Shown here: one piece after another, positions 35,201 to 43,783 of the stretch
How positions within the stretch are numbered: position 1 is the first letter of the stretch
Layout of the letters: each line of letters begins with the position of its first letter
Source of the DNA: Flavobacterium psychrotrophum
Lineage (GTDB): Bacteria; Bacteroidota; Bacteroidia; Flavobacteriales; Flavobacteriaceae
Direction of reading: 5' to 3'
NCBI RefSeq assembly: GCF_003403075.1
Contig: NZ_CP031557.1
Span: forward strand, 4,030,001-4,094,000
Length of the DNA stretch: 64,000 nt
Notes under the pieces: generated by a model
Seen by the model: only the letters and a program-made list of their open reading frames with translations
Databases searched by the model: none
What the model was told of the DNA's origin: nothing
Program-made: the position numbers and the translations under genes

Positions 35201-36069
35201 TGTCAGTAACACTTTCTCCCATTATTGCGGGAGCCATGAACTGGGGCGAATGGCAGGCAAAATTTAGCCCTGTTCAAATGGCCGCCATTATAAACGACTG
35301 CATAAGCTATGGCATTACCACTTTTGACCATGCTGATATTTACGGAGGTTATACCACCGAGGCCGATTTTGGCAAGGGCTTTGCGCAAAGCGGCGTAAAC
35401 AGGGAGGATATACAGCTGATAAGCAAATGCGGCATACAGCATACCCTGGGCAATCGTGAGAATAAGGTAAAACATTACAATTACAGCAAAGAGTACATTA
35501 TTTGGAGTGCAGAGAACTCTCTGAGATTTCTACAGACAGATTACCTTGATGTACTGCTCCTGCACAGGCCAAGCCCACTAATGCAACCAGATGAGATTGC
35601 CGAAGCTGTAGAGAAACTAAAAAACGAAGGCAAGATAAAAGCTTTTGGCCTGAGTAACTTTACCAACTCTCAAACCGACCTTATAAGCAGCCGTACCGAG
35701 GTATTTTGTAACCAGGTAGAATTTAGCGCCACGCACATTGACGCAATGCTCGACGGCAGCTTTGACTATATGCAGGTACATAACATAAAGCCACTGGCAT
35801 GGAGCCCTGTAGGCAGTGTGTTTAAAGAAAACAATGATCAAACCGCAAGGCTGCGTAAGCTACTTGTAGAATTTGAAGAAAAATACAACGCCACTGCCGA
35901 TGTGATACTCCTGGCATGGATACTACAACACCCTGCGGGCATTATACCGATATCAGGGTCTTGTAACACCACAAGGCTTAAGAACCAGGCAAAAGCTACT
36001 GAAATTAAACTGGAACTTATGGACTGGTTTGCCATCTGGACGGAGAGCGCAGGGCATAAGGTACCGTAG
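35200..36069 (+). CDS. Aldo/keto reductase (YdhF-like)
   Basis: This 289-residue NADPH-dependent reductase has the AKR catalytic tetrad: Asp in TTFDHADIYGGY, Tyr in the same motif, Lys in LISKCG, and His in LLLHRPSP. The NADP-binding end is LAWSPVG...PISGSCNTTRLKNQAKA. It is cytoplasmic; no signal is present. Its ATG shares one base with the stop of the secreted protease gene. That implies translational coupling but not a shared pathway. Confidence 0.93.
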   Translation: MSVTLSPIIAGAMNWGEWQAKFSPVQMAAIINDCISYGITTFDHADIYGGYTTEADFGKGFAQSGVNREDIQLISKCGIQHTLGNRENKVKHYNYSKEYIIWSAENSLRFLQTDYLDVLLLHRPSPLMQPDEIAEAVEKLKNEGKIKAFGLSNFTNSQTDLISSRTEVFCNQVEFSATHIDAMLDGSFDYMQVHNIKPLAWSPVGSVFKENNDQTARLRKLLVEFEEKYNATADVILLAWILQHPAGIIPISGSCNTTRLKNQAKATEIKLELMDWFAIWTESAGHKVP

Positions 36070-36070
36070 T

Positions 36071-36180
36071 TTGTTATAAAGTTGAAAGTTCTAATGTTAG
36101 AAAGTTCTACCCGAAACATTATTGCTTTTGACATACAGGCTCAACTAACATTATAACTTTTAAACATTCAACATTACAAC
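36071..36180. repeat. AT-rich inverted-repeat-like interval
   Basis: GTTATAAAGTTGAAAGTTC near the left end is loosely inverted by ACTTTTAAACATTCAACATT on the right. It fills the gap between the aldo/keto reductase and SDR genes. Confidence 0.5.
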
Positions 36181-36185
36181 TGAAT

Positions 36186-36941
36186 ATGAAAAAAACAGCA
36201 TTAATAACAGGGGCTACCAGTGGCATAGGCAGGGCTACAGCACGCCTGCTGGCACAAAATAATTTCAGGCTGGTTATTTGCGGCCGCCGCGAAGACCGCC
36301 TTGCAGAACTTCAGGATGAGTTTTCGGCTCTTACACAAGTACAGACATTAAACTTTGATGTGCGTAAAAAGAAGGACGTTGCTAAAGCCATAGCATCGTT
36401 ACCGGCAGATTTCCTTACCATAGACGTACTGATAAATAATGCCGGTAATGCCCACGGCCTTGACCCAATAGAAAACGGCGATGTAGACGACTGGGATGCC
36501 ATGATAGACATTAACGTAAAGGGGCTGCTGTATGTTAGCAAGGCCATTATACCGGGTATGGTTGAGCGAAAAAGCGGCCACATCATTAACATAGGCTCTA
36601 TAGCTGGAAAAGAGGTGTATGCAAACGGAAACGTATACTGTGCCTCTAAGCACGCGGTAGACGCCATTAACCAGGGTATGCGTATGGACCTGAACCAATA
36701 TGGCATTCGCGTAGGCGCCATTAACCCCGGTATGGTAGATACCGAGTTTAGCGAAGTGCGATTTAAAGGCGACAGCCAGCGTGCCGAAAGCGTGTATCAG
36801 GGGCTTGAGCCATTACATGCCGAAGACATTGCAGACATTATACACTTTGTGGTAACACGCCCGTATCATGTAAACATTGCCGACCTGCTGGTATTGCCTA
36901 CAGCGCAGGCCAGTGCCACTATTGTCAACAAGAAAGTATAA
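36186..36941 (+). CDS. Short-chain dehydrogenase (YdfG-like)
   Basis: This 251-residue classical SDR has a TGATSGIG cofactor-binding loop, NNAGNAHG, the catalytic Ser in NIGSIAG, and YCASK with the catalytic Tyr and Lys. The segment GMVDTEFSEVRFKGD is characteristic of the YdfG group, which oxidises 3-hydroxy acids such as L-allo-threonine and serine. The substrate here is a prediction. It ends at a strong bidirectional terminator. Confidence 0.92.
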   Translation: MKKTALITGATSGIGRATARLLAQNNFRLVICGRREDRLAELQDEFSALTQVQTLNFDVRKKKDVAKAIASLPADFLTIDVLINNAGNAHGLDPIENGDVDDWDAMIDINVKGLLYVSKAIIPGMVERKSGHIINIGSIAGKEVYANGNVYCASKHAVDAINQGMRMDLNQYGIRVGAINPGMVDTEFSEVRFKGDSQRAESVYQGLEPLHAEDIADIIHFVVTRPYHVNIADLLVLPTAQASATIVNKKV

Positions 36942-36961
36942 ACAATTTATGCTATAATGAA

Positions 36962-36999
36962 AAAGCCCGCCTGAAAATTTCAGGCGGGCTTTGCTTTTT
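36962..36999. terminator. Bidirectional terminator between SDR and M13 peptidase genes
   Basis: AAAGCCCGCCTGAAA (36962-36976) pairs exactly with TTTCAGGCGGGCTTT (36978-36992). A T-rich tail on one strand and A-rich flank on the other serve both convergent genes. Confidence 0.93.
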
Positions 37000-37011
37000 A
37001 TTTTTGGTCAA

Positions 37012-39069
37012 TTACCAAATCTTAACCCTCTTATCCGGGGCTACATATATTTTATCGCCCGGTTTAATGCTAAAGGCATCATAAAAGGCATCAACATTTT
37101 GCAATGGTACAAAAGCCCTGTACATGCCCGGGCTGTGCGGATCTGTCTTAACCTGGTTTTTAATGGCTTCGTCCCTCATTTTTGTACGCCATATTGTGGC
37201 CCATGAAATAAAGAAGCGCTGCTCTGGTGTATAGCCATCTATAAGGCCCGGGTTACCGTGCTCTTTAAGATACAGCTGAAGTCCGTCATAAGCGGCATTA
37301 ACACCACCAAGGTCGCCAATGTTTTCGCCCAGTGTAAATTTACCGTCTACATAAATGCCCGGTAGTGGCTGTAGTGCGCTGTATTCAGAAGCTAGTGCGC
37401 CACCAAGGCCGGTAAATTGCTTAAGGTCTTCTTCGCTCCACCAGTCTACAAGGTTACCGTTAGCATCATAACGTGCACCGCTATCATCAAAACCGTGAGA
37501 AATTTCGTGGCCTATAACAGCACCTATACCACCATAGTTAACGGCCTCATCAGCACGGTAATCATAGAATGGTGGCTGCAGGATAGCCGCAGGAAACACA
37601 ATTTCGTTATACGACGGGTTAAAGTAAGCATTTACAATTTGCGGCGCCATGCCCCACTCGGTCTTATCTACCGGTTTGTTCAGCTTTTCAATATCCTGCT
37701 GGTGGTCCCATTTAGAAAGCGCAGTCATATTGTTAAAGTAGCTTCCGCCTTTCTCAGGAGCCGTAATTGTTAGCGCAGAGTAGTCTTTCCATTTATCAGG
37801 ATAGCCTATTTTTACAGTAAGCTTGTTTAGTTTGTTTACCGCAGCCTGTTTTGTAGATGTAGCCATCCACGGCAGGCGGTTAATGCGGTTTTCAAAAGCA
37901 CGCATTACATTTTTAATCATTGCCTCTGCCTTAGCTTTAGCTTCCGGCGGGAATTTCTTGGCAACATACAGTTTACCAAGCGCTTCGCCCACAGTACCAT
38001 TTATGGTTTGAAGGGCATTTTTATCACGCTTTTCTTCTTTAAGGGCACCCCTTAATGTTTTACCATAAAACTCCCAGTTAGCCGTTTCGATACCGGTAGA
38101 AAGCTTACCGGCAGATTTGCGCAGTAGCGACCATTTAAGGTAATCTTTCCACTCAGCAACGTTCTTTTGTTTAAGGATTGCCTCTACAGCCTCCATATAT
38201 TTTGGCTGGCTTACCACAATCGTGGCAGGCGCACCTACACCTATACCTTTCAGGTAAGCTGCCCAGTTGATAGATGGCGCAAGCTTTTGCAGCTCAGCAA
38301 CCGTCATTGGGTTATAGGTAACACGGTCATCGCGCAGGGCTACTCTGTCCAGTTGTGGCTGTGCAAGCGATGTTTCGAACGCAAGTACATTTTTTGCCGC
38401 TACCGCAGCAGTCTTATCATCATAACCAATATACTTAAGCATTTTGGCTACGTGCTTTTCATATAAGGCACGTTTTTCTTTAGAGTCGGCATCTTCAGAG
38501 ACATAGTAATCCCTGTCCGGAAGCCCAAGCCTGCCTGTACCCAGGTAAATTACATTCTTGTTACTGTCTTTAGCATCGGCACCTATGTAGATACCGAAGA
38601 ACCCAAGGCCGCCTTCGTTCTCCATTTCGGTAAGCAAAGCCTGAAGGCTCTTTACATCCTTAACGGCGTCAATTTTTTTAAGGTACAGCTGTAACGGTGC
38701 AACACCTGCCTTATTGCGCGATACGGTATCCATGATGGCACGGTACAGGTTAGCAGCCTTGCCCTGGTCGCTGCTTGCAGCTAGGGTTTTATTGGCAGCA
38801 GCCTCTTTTAGTATGGCAAGTGCATCATTATTAGTGTTTTCGCGAAGCTCATCAAAACTACCCCAGCGCGTTTTATCGGCAGGAATCTCGGTAGCATCTA
38901 CCCATTTGCCATTAACGTACCTGAAGAAGTCATCGCCCGGCTTAACTGACTTGTCCATATATTGCAGGCTGATACCCGGCTTTTGCTGGGCCACCGCAGA
39001 TTGTGCATTGCAAAGGGCTCCGGCTGCAAGCGCTACCGTTGCGAATTTTGCAGTAAATCGTAGTTTCAT
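37012..39069 (-). CDS. M13 family zinc peptidase (PepO/neprilysin-like)
   Basis: This 685-residue exported peptidase has a signal peptide (MKLRFTAKFATVALAAGALC, processed near AVAQQ). The N-terminal helical M13_N part contains DDFFRYVNGKWVD and GRLGLPDRDYYV. The catalytic M13 domain carries GAVIGHEISHGFDDSGARYD (HExxH) and the third ligand in ENIGDLGGVNAAY. The C-terminal RVKIW matches the usual CxxW ending, with Cys absent as is common in bacterial forms. It should degrade short peptides in the periplasm. A -7 element, TATATTTG, lies on the minus strand at 39096-39103. Confidence 0.94.
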   Translation of the reverse strand: MKLRFTAKFATVALAAGALCNAQSAVAQQKPGISLQYMDKSVKPGDDFFRYVNGKWVDATEIPADKTRWGSFDELRENTNNDALAILKEAAANKTLAASSDQGKAANLYRAIMDTVSRNKAGVAPLQLYLKKIDAVKDVKSLQALLTEMENEGGLGFFGIYIGADAKDSNKNVIYLGTGRLGLPDRDYYVSEDADSKEKRALYEKHVAKMLKYIGYDDKTAAVAAKNVLAFETSLAQPQLDRVALRDDRVTYNPMTVAELQKLAPSINWAAYLKGIGVGAPATIVVSQPKYMEAVEAILKQKNVAEWKDYLKWSLLRKSAGKLSTGIETANWEFYGKTLRGALKEEKRDKNALQTINGTVGEALGKLYVAKKFPPEAKAKAEAMIKNVMRAFENRINRLPWMATSTKQAAVNKLNKLTVKIGYPDKWKDYSALTITAPEKGGSYFNNMTALSKWDHQQDIEKLNKPVDKTEWGMAPQIVNAYFNPSYNEIVFPAAILQPPFYDYRADEAVNYGGIGAVIGHEISHGFDDSGARYDANGNLVDWWSEEDLKQFTGLGGALASEYSALQPLPGIYVDGKFTLGENIGDLGGVNAAYDGLQLYLKEHGNPGLIDGYTPEQRFFISWATIWRTKMRDEAIKNQVKTDPHSPGMYRAFVPLQNVDAFYDAFSIKPGDKIYVAPDKRVKIW

Positions 39070-39095
39070 TTGTTTTTAATTTAAAACTTTGAATA

Positions 39096-39103
39096 CAAAT
39101 ATA
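39096..39103 (-). promoter_or_regulatory. Candidate -7 element of the M13 peptidase gene
   Basis: TATATTTG on the minus strand, 27 bases before the ATG at 39069. Confidence 0.5.
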
Positions 39104-39118
39104 TACTTTTTTGGTTTA

Positions 39119-39193
39119 TGGTAATTCGGTTATACGGTAATTTGGTTTTTGGTTATACGGCTGCAATCAAATTACCATATAACCGAATTATCA
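39119..39193. repeat. 25-base inverted repeat in a divergent promoter region
   Basis: The left arm (39119-39143, GGTAATTCGGTTATACGG...) and right arm (CAAATTACCATATAACCGAATTATC) pair with two mismatches around a 25-base spacer. A shortened third copy, GGTTATACGG, lies in the loop. Confidence 0.8.
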
Positions 39194-39209
39194 AATCGAC
39201 TTTCTTCCC

Positions 39210-39217
39210 TACCTTTG
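39210..39217 (+). promoter_or_regulatory. Candidate -7 element of the SCO1-like gene
   Basis: TACCTTTG matches the -7 element, 16 bases before the ATG at 39234. Confidence 0.55.
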
Positions 39218-39233
39218 CAAAAATTATTTTACA

Positions 39234-39926
39234 ATGCTTGCCTTCTTAAAAAAATACAGGGTATTTATCAGCGTATTCATCATCCTGTCAGCCATTATAC
39301 TTACACTGTTCAACATAGCGCTTTCGCCAAGAAAAACACTTAAGATATACAGTCCTGCCGATGTAAACCCAGAACTGGCAGACAGTACCGTGCAGGCCAT
39401 TGCGCACCACCATAAAATAGCGCCGTTTAGCTTTACCAACCAAAACGGCAAAACCGTTACCCAAAACGATTATAAGGGAAAGATATATGTAGCCGACTTC
39501 TTTTTTACCACCTGTAAAACCATTTGCCCCATAATGACAAATAATATGGGCTGGCTACAGGACCACATAAAAACAATGCCCGATGTTGCATTGCTTTCAC
39601 ACTCGGTTACCCCTGACATTGACAGCGTACCCGTACTACGCGCCTATGCCGACCTTAAAGGTGCCATTGACGGCAAGTGGAATATGGTAACAGGCGATAA
39701 AAAAGACATTTATTACCTGGCCCGTAAAAGCTACCTGGCAGTAAAAACCGGCAGCAACACCGAGATGTATGATATGGTACATACAGAGAATTTTATACTG
39801 GTAGACAAAAAAGGCCGCATACGCGGATTTTATGACGGTACCAACCTGGACAAGCCTACAGACGACGGTACTAAAAATGTAACACAATTGCTCGAAGACA
39901 TTAAATGGCTGAGGGAAAATGAGTAA
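39234..39926 (+). CDS. SCO1/SenC family copper/thiol protein
   Basis: This 230-residue protein is anchored by an N-terminal helix (YRVFISVFIILSAIILTLFNIAL), with a thioredoxin-fold SCO domain. Metal and redox ligands are the CxxxC in FFFTTCKTICPIMTNNM and the His in YDMVHTENFILVDKKG; the second motif LLSHSVTPDIDSVPVL is also typical. SCO proteins insert copper into the CuA site of cytochrome c oxidase or handle thiols. No oxidase genes lie nearby. It precedes the feo operon but is separated from it by 237 bases and a repeat. Confidence 0.93.
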   Translation: MLAFLKKYRVFISVFIILSAIILTLFNIALSPRKTLKIYSPADVNPELADSTVQAIAHHHKIAPFSFTNQNGKTVTQNDYKGKIYVADFFFTTCKTICPIMTNNMGWLQDHIKTMPDVALLSHSVTPDIDSVPVLRAYADLKGAIDGKWNMVTGDKKDIYYLARKSYLAVKTGSNTEMYDMVHTENFILVDKKGRIRGFYDGTNLDKPTDDGTKNVTQLLEDIKWLRENE

Positions 39927-39949
39927 TAAGTGAGGGTTTCTTAAATAGA

Positions 39950-40043
39950 GTTTTTGCCACACAGCTTTGTGATCTTCCGCCGAAGGCGGTTTACATGGTG
40001 AACCTTGTGAAAATCATGGTGCCCTTAGTGGTAAAAACATTTT
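39950..40043. repeat. Hairpin-repeat relative upstream of feoA
   Basis: This partial element shares CACAGCTTTGTG, CTTCCGCCGAAGGCGG and CCTTAGTGGTAAAAA with the copies at 20516-20671 and 45953-46105, in a rearranged order. Confidence 0.65.
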
Positions 40044-40103
40044 GAAATAAGCGCCATGCTCAAAATTAATATGGTAGTAAGAGGTTCAGTTCTTTTTTGA
40101 ATT

Positions 40104-40137
40104 TTGGATAATTACTAAATTTTTATGTTTACTTTTG
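40104..40137 (+). promoter_or_regulatory. Candidate promoter of the feo operon
   Basis: TTG (40104-40106), a 23-base spacer and TACTTTTG (40130-40137) match the Flavobacterium promoter. Transcription would start near 40142, just before the palindrome at 40147. Confidence 0.55.
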
Positions 40138-40146
40138 TAATCTAAA

Positions 40147-40161
40147 CTTATTCTAAATAAG
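40147..40161. promoter_or_regulatory. Palindrome at the feo transcription start
   Basis: CTTATT-CTA-AATAAG is a 6-base perfect inverted repeat with a 3-base centre. It sits between the predicted transcription start and the feoA start codon, where an iron regulator (Fur or DtxR-like) would be expected to act. The assignment is inference. Confidence 0.45.
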
Positions 40162-40163
40162 AA

Positions 40164-40397
40164 TTGAAAACAAATCTTTCATTACTCAAAAAAGGCCAAA
40201 AAGCCGTCATAACCGAATTTAATGTGGATGCCATTCCGCTAAAATTACTGGAGATGGGCTGTCTGCCGGGTAATGAAGTGCAACTGTTACAGATAGCCCC
40301 ACTGGGCGACCCCATTTACATTAACGTAAACGACAGCCACGTGAGCATCCGTAAGGAAACCGCTGCCGAAATAGGGGTTATAATAATAACCGAATGA
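40164..40397 (+). CDS. feoA: FeoA, ferrous iron transport accessory protein (TTG start)
   Basis: This 77-residue SH3-like FeoA protein (LSLLKKGQKAVITEFN, LKLLEMGCLPGNEVQLLQIAPLGDPIYI) is normal in length. The start must be TTG at 40164: the in-frame TAA at 40158-40160 is two codons upstream and the only later ATG lies deep in the domain. FeoA supports Fe2+ uptake by FeoB. It is 7 bases upstream of feoB. The palindrome at 40147-40161 almost touches the start codon. Confidence 0.93.
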   Translation: MKTNLSLLKKGQKAVITEFNVDAIPLKLLEMGCLPGNEVQLLQIAPLGDPIYINVNDSHVSIRKETAAEIGVIIITE

Positions 40398-40404
40398 CTT
40401 TTTA

Positions 40405-42513
40405 ATGGCCGGCCAAACGATAAAGATAGCCCTTATAGGCAACCCCAACGTAGGTAAAACCTCTGTTTTTAACCAGCTTACAGGCCTTAACCAGCAGGTG
40501 GGCAACTACCCTGGTATTACTGTAGAACGCAAGGCCGGCACCTGCAAACTGCCCGATGGCAGCAAAGGGCTTGTACTCGACCTGCCCGGCACCTATAGCC
40601 TTAATGCCAGCTCTATGGATGAGAACGTGGTTATAGAGCTGCTGATGAACAAAAATGATAAGGATTATCCTGATGTGGCCGTAGTGGTCACCGAAGTAGA
40701 AAACCTTAAGCGTAACCTGCTACTATTTACCCAGATAAAAGACCTTGAAATACCTACCATACTGGTTATTAACATGGCCGACAGGATGGAGAAAAAAGGC
40801 ATAGCGCTGGATATCCCCTATCTGGAACAACACCTCAACACCCGAATTGCTTTAGTAAGCAGCCGTAAGAACCAGGGTATTGACCATTTAAAAGACCTTA
40901 TTGTAAGCTATAACGGATTAAGCACCCAACCGTGCCTTAACGCCAGCAGCATAGACCCGGACTATTTTAACAGCCTCAGAAAGATATTCCCAAGCCAGCT
41001 ATTGTATAAACTCTGGCTGGTAATAACACAGGATACCAACTTTGGTATTATTGATATTAAAGAGCTTCAGGGCACATCATTCACCAAAACAAAACCGGAG
41101 CTAAAACGCCTGCAACAAAAGGAAACCATAAAGCGCTACCAGTTTATAAACGACACGCTTAAGGTAGGCCAAACGATAGATGCAGATAAGGCAAACGACC
41201 TTCGGGCAAAGCTGGACCGTGTGCTTACCCACCGTGTTTTTGGTTACGTGATATTCATGGCAATACTAATGCTTATCTTCCAGAGCATCTTCTCGTGGTC
41301 AAGCGTACCTATGGATTTGATAGATGAAGGTTTTGCATGGCTTTCTGCCTATACCGCTGAGCATATGGCGCCCGGCAAGCTGACCGACCTTATCGTGCAG
41401 GGCATTATTCCCGGCATAGGTGGTGTAGTAATCTTTATACCGCAAATTGCTTTCTTATTCCTCTTTATCTCGATACTTGAAGAAAGTGGCTACATGAGCC
41501 GTGTGGTTTTCCTTATGGATAAGATCATGAAACGCTTTGGGCTAAACGGCAAGAGCGTAGTGCCCCTAATATCGGGTACTGCCTGCGCCATACCGGCCAT
41601 TATGTCGGCGCGAAATATAGAGAACTGGCGCGAACGCCTTATTACCATATTAGTTACCCCTTTTACTACCTGTAGTGCAAGGCTTCCGGTCTATACCATA
41701 CTGATATCGCTTATAATACCGGACAGGTATGTGCTGGGTATTTTTAACCTGCAGGGGCTTACCCTCATGGCATTGTATTTGCTCGGGTTTGGTGGTGCAC
41801 TGCTTGCCGCATGGATATTAAACAAGGTACTGAAGCTAAAGCATAAAAGCTTTTTTGTGGCAGAAATGCCCAATTATAAAATGCCGCTGTTTAAAAACGT
41901 AGGCATTACCGTGATCGAAAAAACCAAAGCCTTTGTAATGGGTGCAGGTAAAATAATCCTGGCACTATCGGTTATTATATGGTTCCTTGGTTCGCATGGG
42001 CCGGGCGATGATTTTAAAAATGCCGAAGAAATAGTAAAAGCCGACGCGCAGCAACGCGGCATCAGCCCTGAGGAGTGGGATGAAATGACGGCCTCTTATC
42101 AACTGGAGCACTCGTACATCGGCATAGCCGGTAAGGCAATAGAGCCTGTTATACGCCCACTGGGTTACGACTGGAAAATAGGTGTAGCCATAGTATCATC
42201 ATTCGCGGCACGCGAGGTGTTTGTGGGTACACTGGCCACAATATATAACATAGGCGGTAACGATGCCGAAGACGAAACCACGATTAGACAGCGTATGGCT
42301 GCCGAGATAGATCCGCAAACAGGCGAAAAGGTATTTAACTTTGCATCGGGCATATCGTTACTGTTGTTTTATGCCTTTGCAATGCAGTGCATTAGTACAT
42401 TGGCTATTGTTAAGAAAGAAACAAACTCGTGGATGTGGCCAACGATACAGCTTGTAGGCATGAGCGGTTTTGCCTATGCTGTAGCATTATTGGCATATCA
42501 ATTGCTTAAATAA
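40405..42513 (+). CDS. feoB: FeoB, ferrous iron transporter
   Basis: This 702-residue FeoB has an N-terminal GTPase domain: G1 IGNPNVGKTSVFN, G2 in NYPGITVERK, G3 LDLPGTYSLN, and G4 NMAD. A helical spacer follows, then a membrane domain with the two gate repeats (ESGYMSRVVFLMDKIMKRFGL, SGTACAIPAIMSARNI; then AAREVFVGTLATIYNIGG). It pumps Fe2+ across the inner membrane. Downstream, after 7 bases, is the small Cys-rich gene; the three form one operon. Confidence 0.95.
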   Translation: MAGQTIKIALIGNPNVGKTSVFNQLTGLNQQVGNYPGITVERKAGTCKLPDGSKGLVLDLPGTYSLNASSMDENVVIELLMNKNDKDYPDVAVVVTEVENLKRNLLLFTQIKDLEIPTILVINMADRMEKKGIALDIPYLEQHLNTRIALVSSRKNQGIDHLKDLIVSYNGLSTQPCLNASSIDPDYFNSLRKIFPSQLLYKLWLVITQDTNFGIIDIKELQGTSFTKTKPELKRLQQKETIKRYQFINDTLKVGQTIDADKANDLRAKLDRVLTHRVFGYVIFMAILMLIFQSIFSWSSVPMDLIDEGFAWLSAYTAEHMAPGKLTDLIVQGIIPGIGGVVIFIPQIAFLFLFISILEESGYMSRVVFLMDKIMKRFGLNGKSVVPLISGTACAIPAIMSARNIENWRERLITILVTPFTTCSARLPVYTILISLIIPDRYVLGIFNLQGLTLMALYLLGFGGALLAAWILNKVLKLKHKSFFVAEMPNYKMPLFKNVGITVIEKTKAFVMGAGKIILALSVIIWFLGSHGPGDDFKNAEEIVKADAQQRGISPEEWDEMTASYQLEHSYIGIAGKAIEPVIRPLGYDWKIGVAIVSSFAAREVFVGTLATIYNIGGNDAEDETTIRQRMAAEIDPQTGEKVFNFASGISLLLFYAFAMQCISTLAIVKKETNSWMWPTIQLVGMSGFAYAVALLAYQLLK

Positions 42514-42520
42514 AAGTATT

Positions 42521-42637
42521 ATGGTACAGGATATTATAGCATATGCACTGGTAATTACAGCCGTGGCATTTTTGGTTAAGAAATTTTTCTTTAAAAAGAA
42601 AAAAGCCGGCTGTGGTGATGACTGCGGATGCCATTGA
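42521..42637 (+). CDS. FeoB-associated Cys-rich membrane protein
   Basis: This 38-residue protein has one hydrophobic segment (IIAYALVITAVAFLVKKFFF), a Lys cluster and a C-terminal Cys-rich tail AGCGDDCGCH. It matches the FeoB-associated Cys-rich membrane protein type (P12 or FeoC-like in some annotations). It begins 7 bases after feoB and ends 11 bases before the convergent deacetylase gene. The three Cys and terminal His could bind Fe2+ or a cluster at the exit of FeoB (inference). Confidence 0.85.
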   Translation: MVQDIIAYALVITAVAFLVKKFFFKKKKAGCGDDCGCH

Positions 42638-42648
42638 GTTAAAAACAA

Positions 42649-43551
42649 TCAATAATACAGATCTTTAGCAACGCGATACGTGTTTGTATGCGCCTCTATT
42701 ATTATTTTAATATCAGGGCTGTAGCCGCCACCCATGCTGCATTGCACCGGAATATTTAGCTTGTTACAAAGCTGTAACACAACCTCATCCCGCTGTTTGC
42801 AGCCGGAAACAGAGCATCCCAGTTTACCTAGCTTGTCAGTCGATAAGATGTCTACCCCACTAAGGTAAAAGATAAAATCAGGCTTTTGTGTATCTATAAG
42901 TTTAGGTAAAATTTCACGCAAAATATTTAGATATTCATCATCTCCGGTATCATCAGGCAGTGCAATATCAAGGCCTGATGTTTCTTTTTTAAACGGGTAG
43001 TTGGTTTTGCCGTGCATAGAAAAGGTAAATACCGCATTGTCCCCTGTAAAAATCTCTGCCGTACCGTTGCCCTGGTGCACATCAAGGTCTACAATCAAAA
43101 TCTTTTTAGCCAGGTTGTTATTGATAAGGTACTGTGTGGCAATGGCCTGGTCATTAAGCAGGCAAAATGCTTCGCCATGAGTGCTGTAGGCATGATGGGT
43201 GCCGCCCGCAATGTTAAAAGCAATACCGGTTTGCAGGGCTTTCTCTGCCCCCAGTATCGTTCCCTGTGCTATACGTAATTCCCTCTCTACCAGCGCCGCT
43301 GAAAGCGGGAAGCCCGTTTTCCGTGCTGCACGCGGGTCGAGCGTAAGGTTAAGTAAATCATTTACATAGTCTTTTTTATGCACCGCAAGCACATGCGACA
43401 TATCAGGCATTCCCGGTTCAAAGAAATCTGCCTGCGCTGCTATACCTTCCAGCAGCAATTGTTGTGGTAGCAGCTCATACTTAAGCATTGGGAAACGGTG
43501 TCCTTCCGGTAGCGGATGTTTGTATATTGGATGATAGGCTATGGGGAACAT
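42649..43551 (-). CDS. Histone deacetylase family amidohydrolase
   Basis: The ATG at 43549-43551 gives 300 residues; a TTG six codons earlier is less likely. Zn-dependent deacetylase motifs are present: HPLPEGHRFPMLKY, GGTHHAYSTHGEAFCLLND (paired His) and ILIVDLDVHQGNGTAEIF (Asp and His ligands), then the Asp-containing FYLSGVDILSTDKLG and the late GGGYSP. Bacterial members are AcuC- or acetylpolyamine-amidohydrolase-like, removing acetyl groups from proteins or polyamines. A minus-strand -7 element TATCTTTG lies at 43567-43574. Confidence 0.93.
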   Translation of the reverse strand: MFPIAYHPIYKHPLPEGHRFPMLKYELLPQQLLLEGIAAQADFFEPGMPDMSHVLAVHKKDYVNDLLNLTLDPRAARKTGFPLSAALVERELRIAQGTILGAEKALQTGIAFNIAGGTHHAYSTHGEAFCLLNDQAIATQYLINNNLAKKILIVDLDVHQGNGTAEIFTGDNAVFTFSMHGKTNYPFKKETSGLDIALPDDTGDDEYLNILREILPKLIDTQKPDFIFYLSGVDILSTDKLGKLGCSVSGCKQRDEVVLQLCNKLNIPVQCSMGGGYSPDIKIIIEAHTNTYRVAKDLYY

Positions 43552-43783
43552 GAAAGCAGTTTTGAGCAAAGATAAATTTTTATCTCCACCCTAAACCTTT
43601 TAATACAGGCATACATATTCTCCCCAATGTTATCTAATTAAGCTTAGTGTTAAAACGTTAATTTTTCTGTGTATCTTTCAGCCACTTTTTAAGGTAGCAC
43701 CAACAATTGACTTTTATTTGATAGCTAATTGTTTATTATCGGTTGAAACCATCAGTAAACATTTACAAATAAACGACCAATAT

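Noticed and set aside
36311..36721. 136-residue minus-strand frame over the SDR gene
   Set aside because: Antisense of a clear SDR with all catalytic motifs.
40147..40161. Classic Fur box
   Set aside because: It lacks the GATAAT-type hexamer array; only a generic palindrome can be claimed.
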